From: JAZBPO01 sp963691775
GTDB lineage: Bacteria; Pseudomonadota; Gammaproteobacteria; Pseudomonadales; Azotimanducaceae
DNA length: 64,000 nt
Direction of reading: 5' to 3'
NCBI GenBank assembly: GCA_963691775.1
Contig: OY829369.1
Coordinates: 1,178,001 to 1,242,000, forward strand
Shown: positions 61,112 to 64,000 of the stretch, piece after piece
How the letters are laid out: each line of letters opens with the position of its first letter
Numbering within the stretch: the stretch's first letter is position 1
Notes under the pieces: model-generated
Databases searched by the model: none
Seen by the model: only the letters and a program-made list of their open reading frames with translations
Told to the model about the DNA's origin: nothing
Position numbers and translations under genes: made by a program

Positions 61112-62539
61112 TCAGTCCGCAACCGTCGCCCGTTCCTCGCGGACCCGCATCAGCACCAGGGCGCCCAGCACCATCAGCGAGGCCAGGGACGCGAAGCCTG
61201 CGCGCTGCGATTCGAAGAAGCTTGTCGTCGTCGCGACCATGAGCGGCGCAAGGAACGCCGTCACCGTCCCCGACAACGCGAACAGGCCGAAGAACTGCGT
61301 CGCCATCTCGGGAGGCGAGATGCGCGCCATGAGCGTTCGCGACGCGGACAGGCCCGTGACGAAGAACATGGCGAAGATCTGATTCGTGCAGAAGTAGATG
61401 ATCTCCGCCGCTGTACGGAAGTAAGGGAAGTCCCACACCGGTTCGGTGCTGACCGCTACGACAAAGAAGACCGTGTCGGGCTCGATGGATACGAGCAGGA
61501 GCAGAATCAGGGAACTCGCCACGATGGCAACCCGCAGCGCACCGAGCGAGCCGAGCGCGTCGTCCAGCACACCGCCCGCCCATGCACCGAACATCGCAGA
61601 CGCGCTCGAGCAGAGGCCGAAGATCAGCAGCGTTGTCGACTCCCAGCCGAAGGTCCCCGAAGCATAGATCCCTCCGAAGGTCATGACGCCGACCATGCCG
61701 TCGATGAACAGCATGCGGGAGAACAGGTACAGGGCAATGTTCGAGTAGTGCGGCAATTGCCGGAGCGTCTTCACGACATCTCGCACCCCCTGGCGCGCGG
61801 CCTCTGCCATCGGGGTTCCGGACGACCGGCCATCAGGCGTGAACAGCAACACGGGCAGCGTCAGCAGGAACATCCACACACCGGCCAACGGCCCCACGAG
61901 ACGATCATGCTCGTGTGTCGAGCGATCGACACCGAACAGCGGCGCCTCCGGCAGGAACGACCAGTCGTTCGTACCAGGCATCGCGAACGCGAACAGCACG
62001 AACAGCATGAGTCCCAGGCCGCCGACATTGCCGAGCGCGAACGCAACGCCGGACACGCGGCCGAGCCGGTCCACCGGCGCCACCGAGGGCAGCATGGCGT
62101 TGTGGAAGACCTCGGAAATGGCGAAGGCGACGCTGATCGCCAGCAGCAGCGCCAACGTGAGCGTGACACCCAGGCCCTCACCGGCGGGCTCGACGAACCA
62201 GAGCAGACAGGCACCGAGCGACATGAGCGCGACCGTCACGCCCACCCAGGGTTTGCGGCGCCCGTTCTTGTCGGCGATCGCGCCGAGGAACGGCGCTGTG
62301 ATCGCGAGGATCACGCCGGCCGTGGCGTTCAGGTAGCCGATGAGCGCCTGACCGCGCACCGGATCCCCGACCACCACGTTCGAGAAGTAGGGAAAGAAGA
62401 GGTAGATCACGACCATGATGTAGTACGGGTCGCGTGCAAACTGCCCGAAGGTCCAGCTGTAGTAGCCGAGCGGTGAAGCTGCAGGCGTGCCCGCGAGGGA
62501 GACCGTTGTATTCATCTCGCGGACCGGGTCATCGGGCAT
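61112..62539 (-). CDS. MFS transporter, UMF1/Atg22-like
   Basis: 475 residues with about 12 helices. The N-terminal block GYYSWTFGQFARDPYYIMVVIYLFFPYF and the motif TAPFLGAIADKNGRRKPW are those of the UMF1 (Atg22-like) branch. FRTAAEIIYFCTNQIF lies in the second half. Start 62539 overlaps the stop of the YjbR gene by 11 bp; 62515 is an alternative start. Substrate unknown. Confidence 0.85.
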   Translation of the reverse strand: MPDDPVREMNTTVSLAGTPAASPLGYYSWTFGQFARDPYYIMVVIYLFFPYFSNVVVGDPVRGQALIGYLNATAGVILAITAPFLGAIADKNGRRKPWVGVTVALMSLGACLLWFVEPAGEGLGVTLTLALLLAISVAFAISEVFHNAMLPSVAPVDRLGRVSGVAFALGNVGGLGLMLFVLFAFAMPGTNDWSFLPEAPLFGVDRSTHEHDRLVGPLAGVWMFLLTLPVLLFTPDGRSSGTPMAEAARQGVRDVVKTLRQLPHYSNIALYLFSRMLFIDGMVGVMTFGGIYASGTFGWESTTLLIFGLCSSASAMFGAWAGGVLDDALGSLGALRVAIVASSLILLLLVSIEPDTVFFVVAVSTEPVWDFPYFRTAAEIIYFCTNQIFAMFFVTGLSASRTLMARISPPEMATQFFGLFALSGTVTAFLAPLMVATTTSFFESQRAGFASLASLMVLGALVLMRVREERATVAD

Positions 62540-63299
62540 CGAGGGCTTTTAGGGCCCGCTTCGTGGCGAAGTGTCTGAAGCTCTCGTCGAGCAATGCCTC
62601 GATCTCCTTCCAGTTCTCGCCCGGCTCGAGGTCGAGTTCGATCCAGCCGTTGCGGCCTGTGTAGGACGGGATGCGATAGCGCTCATCGAACGTGAGCATC
62701 GCCTGCCGCTCGGAACCGACCCAGGTCTGCAGGCCGAAGCGACCCCGGTGTACGTGCAGGGTGCAGAAGTTCTTCTTCCCGGTGCGGAAGCAGGGCGCGC
62801 CGAACTGCCGATCCTCGCTCGCCTCCGGGAAGGCGAGGGCTCGTTCGCGCAGGCCTTCGAGCAGGCCCGCACCGCGCGTGCCCAGGAACGGATCGATCTC
62901 TTCGGGCTTCATCATTCGCGGCGCGGGAATCTTCGGCGCGGCGTCCACGGTCGCAGCCAGGGCCTTCGGTACGGCGGACTGCCAGGCCGCGAGCGCGAGC
63001 GAACACACCCGCCCCCAATCGGCGCCATCGGTGAGCTCGACGCCGACCCAACCCGAAGGGCCGTAGTAAGCCGGAACGAAGTACACCTGCGGGTCCGTTT
63101 CCACCAGCCGCTGCTGCTCGCCCTCGGGCAGCTTCAACAGCAGCGCAACGCGGCCGCAACCGTGGTGGTTCAGGCTGAAAGTTGCAAAGTGCCTGCCGCG
63201 GCACTTCCAGATCGGCGCACCCCGGCTCGTCGCGGGCTCGACCTCGGGCAGCGCTTCGCAGAGTTCGGCAACTGCGGTCAGCAGATCCGGACGCGACAC
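62529..63299 (-). CDS. Tandem MmcQ/YjbR-domain protein
   Basis: 256 residues from a GTG at 63299, two bases after the oxyR stop. Two YjbR-like (CyaY-fold) units sit in tandem. Each has the pattern of a CxxG/FxT strand, WVGxxL/YxGRNGWIELDL and GxDW: GPSGWVGVELTDGADWGRV in unit 1, TGRNGWIELDLEPGENWKEI in unit 2. Single-domain YjbR proteins bind DNA or small ligands; the fused pair is less common. Probably co-transcribed with oxyR and the MFS gene. Confidence 0.82.
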   Translation of the reverse strand: MSRPDLLTAVAELCEALPEVEPATSRGAPIWKCRGRHFATFSLNHHGCGRVALLLKLPEGEQQRLVETDPQVYFVPAYYGPSGWVGVELTDGADWGRVCSLALAAWQSAVPKALAATVDAAPKIPAPRMMKPEEIDPFLGTRGAGLLEGLRERALAFPEASEDRQFGAPCFRTGKKNFCTLHVHRGRFGLQTWVGSERQAMLTFDERYRIPSYTGRNGWIELDLEPGENWKEIEALLDESFRHFATKRALKALDAR

Positions 63300-63301
63300 G
63301 A

Positions 63302-64000
63302 TCAGCGCGCCGTTCCGTGGAGGTTCTCGACGTCCGCGAGGGAAAGGCTGGTCTCTACGACACCTTCGAGGGCAGCTTCCAGCCGCCCCAGGAGCGCTTC
63401 GCGGGTTGTCGTCGTGCGCCACACCATGCCGACGATTCGATGCGGCGGCACACCTTCGAAGGGCACGTAACGCACGCCCGCAGTTGGCGCATCGATCGCA
63501 AGCTCGGGCATGAGCGTGATGCCCACGTTCGCGCTCACCATGTGACGAAGGGTCTCGATACTGGTGGCAGAGAAATTGGTGTTCTCGACAGCGCCCGACG
63601 ACTTGCAGACATCCAGTGCCTGATCGCGCAGACAATGGCCATCCTCCAGCAGCAGCACCTCCGCGTCCTCGAGTTCAACCGCCGGCACCGCCGCGCGGGC
63701 GGCAAACGCATGATCGGGGGAGACGGCGACGTAGAACGGCTCCGCGTACAGCGGCACCGCGACCACGCCGTCGTCTTCGACCGGCAGCGCGAGAATGATC
63801 GCATCGAGGCGGCCGGCCCGAAGTTCACGCGAGATGACCGCGGTCTGAGCCTCGACCAGCTGGATCTCGAGTTCCGGGAACTGCGCGCGCACGAGCGGCA
63901 GGATGCGCGGCAGCAGGTACGGCGCCACGGTCGGGATGATGCCGAGCCGGAACTGCCCGCCGTAGGGATCGCGCGCCTGCTGAGCCAGCTTCACGAGCTC
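63302..64000 (-). CDS. oxyR: Hydrogen peroxide sensor OxyR, N-terminus cut by window edge
   Basis: The C-terminal effector part of a LysR-type regulator (about 230 residues) is in view; the HTH is outside. GHCLRDQALDVC contains the two redox cysteines, nine residues apart as Cys199/Cys208 of E. coli OxyR. The surrounding text (GIIPTVAPYLLPRILP; SIETLRHMVSANVGITLMPELA) matches OxyR over other LysR members. Peroxide would form the disulfide and switch on target genes; two OxyR-like sites lie elsewhere in the window. Confidence 0.95.
   Translation of the reverse strand, partial: ELVKLAQQARDPYGGQFRLGIIPTVAPYLLPRILPLVRAQFPELEIQLVEAQTAVISRELRAGRLDAIILALPVEDDGVVAVPLYAEPFYVAVSPDHAFAARAAVPAVELEDAEVLLLEDGHCLRDQALDVCKSSGAVENTNFSATSIETLRHMVSANVGITLMPELAIDAPTAGVRYVPFEGVPPHRIVGMVWRTTTTREALLGRLEAALEGVVETSLSLADVENLHGTAR

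Overview
The window is chromosomal DNA of a GC-rich Gram-negative bacterium, most likely a gammaproteobacterium. Support comes from a TonB-dependent cobalamin receptor behind a cobalamin riboswitch, an Omp85-type barrel protein, OxyR with the HCLRDQ redox centre, tRNA 2-selenouridine synthase MnmH, a YqiK/YqiJ flotillin operon and a DUF2868/DUF3482 GTPase pair. The genus cannot be named from what is visible. I see no rRNA, tRNA, CRISPR array, insertion sequence or prophage. Both edges cut a gene: a CaiB/BaiF CoA-transferase on the left and oxyR on the right.

Layout. 0-8.4 kb: CoA-transferase end, outer-membrane barrel, MFS exporter, small lipoprotein, HinT, cobalamin riboswitch-btuB, epoxide hydrolase. 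8.4-11.8 kb: dps behind an OxyR-like site, the ABC-F protein Uup, a PspB-like small membrane protein. 11.9-16.5 kb: two translationally coupled exported peptidases (M14, S9). 16.5-21.2 kb: deazaflavin-type reductase, DUF952, then a VWA protein and its AAA+ partner. 21.4-24.6 kb: serine hydrolase, DUF169, tandem TM2 protein, mini zinc-ribbon plus HIT protein. 24.9-30.1 kb: two paralogous Sel1/TPR envelope proteins either side of msrA, then mnmH. 30-37 kb: hybrid histidine kinase, then an overlapping run of enoyl-CoA hydratase, DUF2868, DUF3482 GTPase and a Gfo/Idh/MocA dehydrogenase. 37-45.6 kb: type-2 ileS with a decayed 12-bp tandem repeat upstream, a third TPR protein with a J-like head, mutT, MFS, alpha/beta hydrolase. 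45.7-49.5 kb: a compact envelope-stress operon (ribbon-helix-helix protein, PspA, YqiJ, flotillin) with a perfect palindrome in front. 49.5-54.5 kb: SnoaL-like protein, Lrp/ald divergent pair, then rubrerythrin, Fe-S oxidoreductase and DUF3501. 54.5-64 kb: Baeyer-Villiger-type monooxygenase with divergent AraC regulator, a molybdopterin oxidoreductase with an apparent frameshift near its start, dienelactone hydrolase, and an oxyR, tandem-YjbR, MFS operon.

Two themes recur. The first is oxidative and metal stress: OxyR, Dps, rubrerythrin and MsrA, with OxyR-like tetrads upstream of dps and rubrerythrin. The second is envelope maintenance: PspA/flotillin, a PspB-like protein, Sel1/TPR lipoproteins and exported peptidases. 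The best candidates for something under-described are the putative palindrome-controlled RHH-PspA-YqiJ-flotillin operon, the rubrerythrin/Fe-S/DUF3501 triad, and the Sel1/TPR paralogues around msrA.
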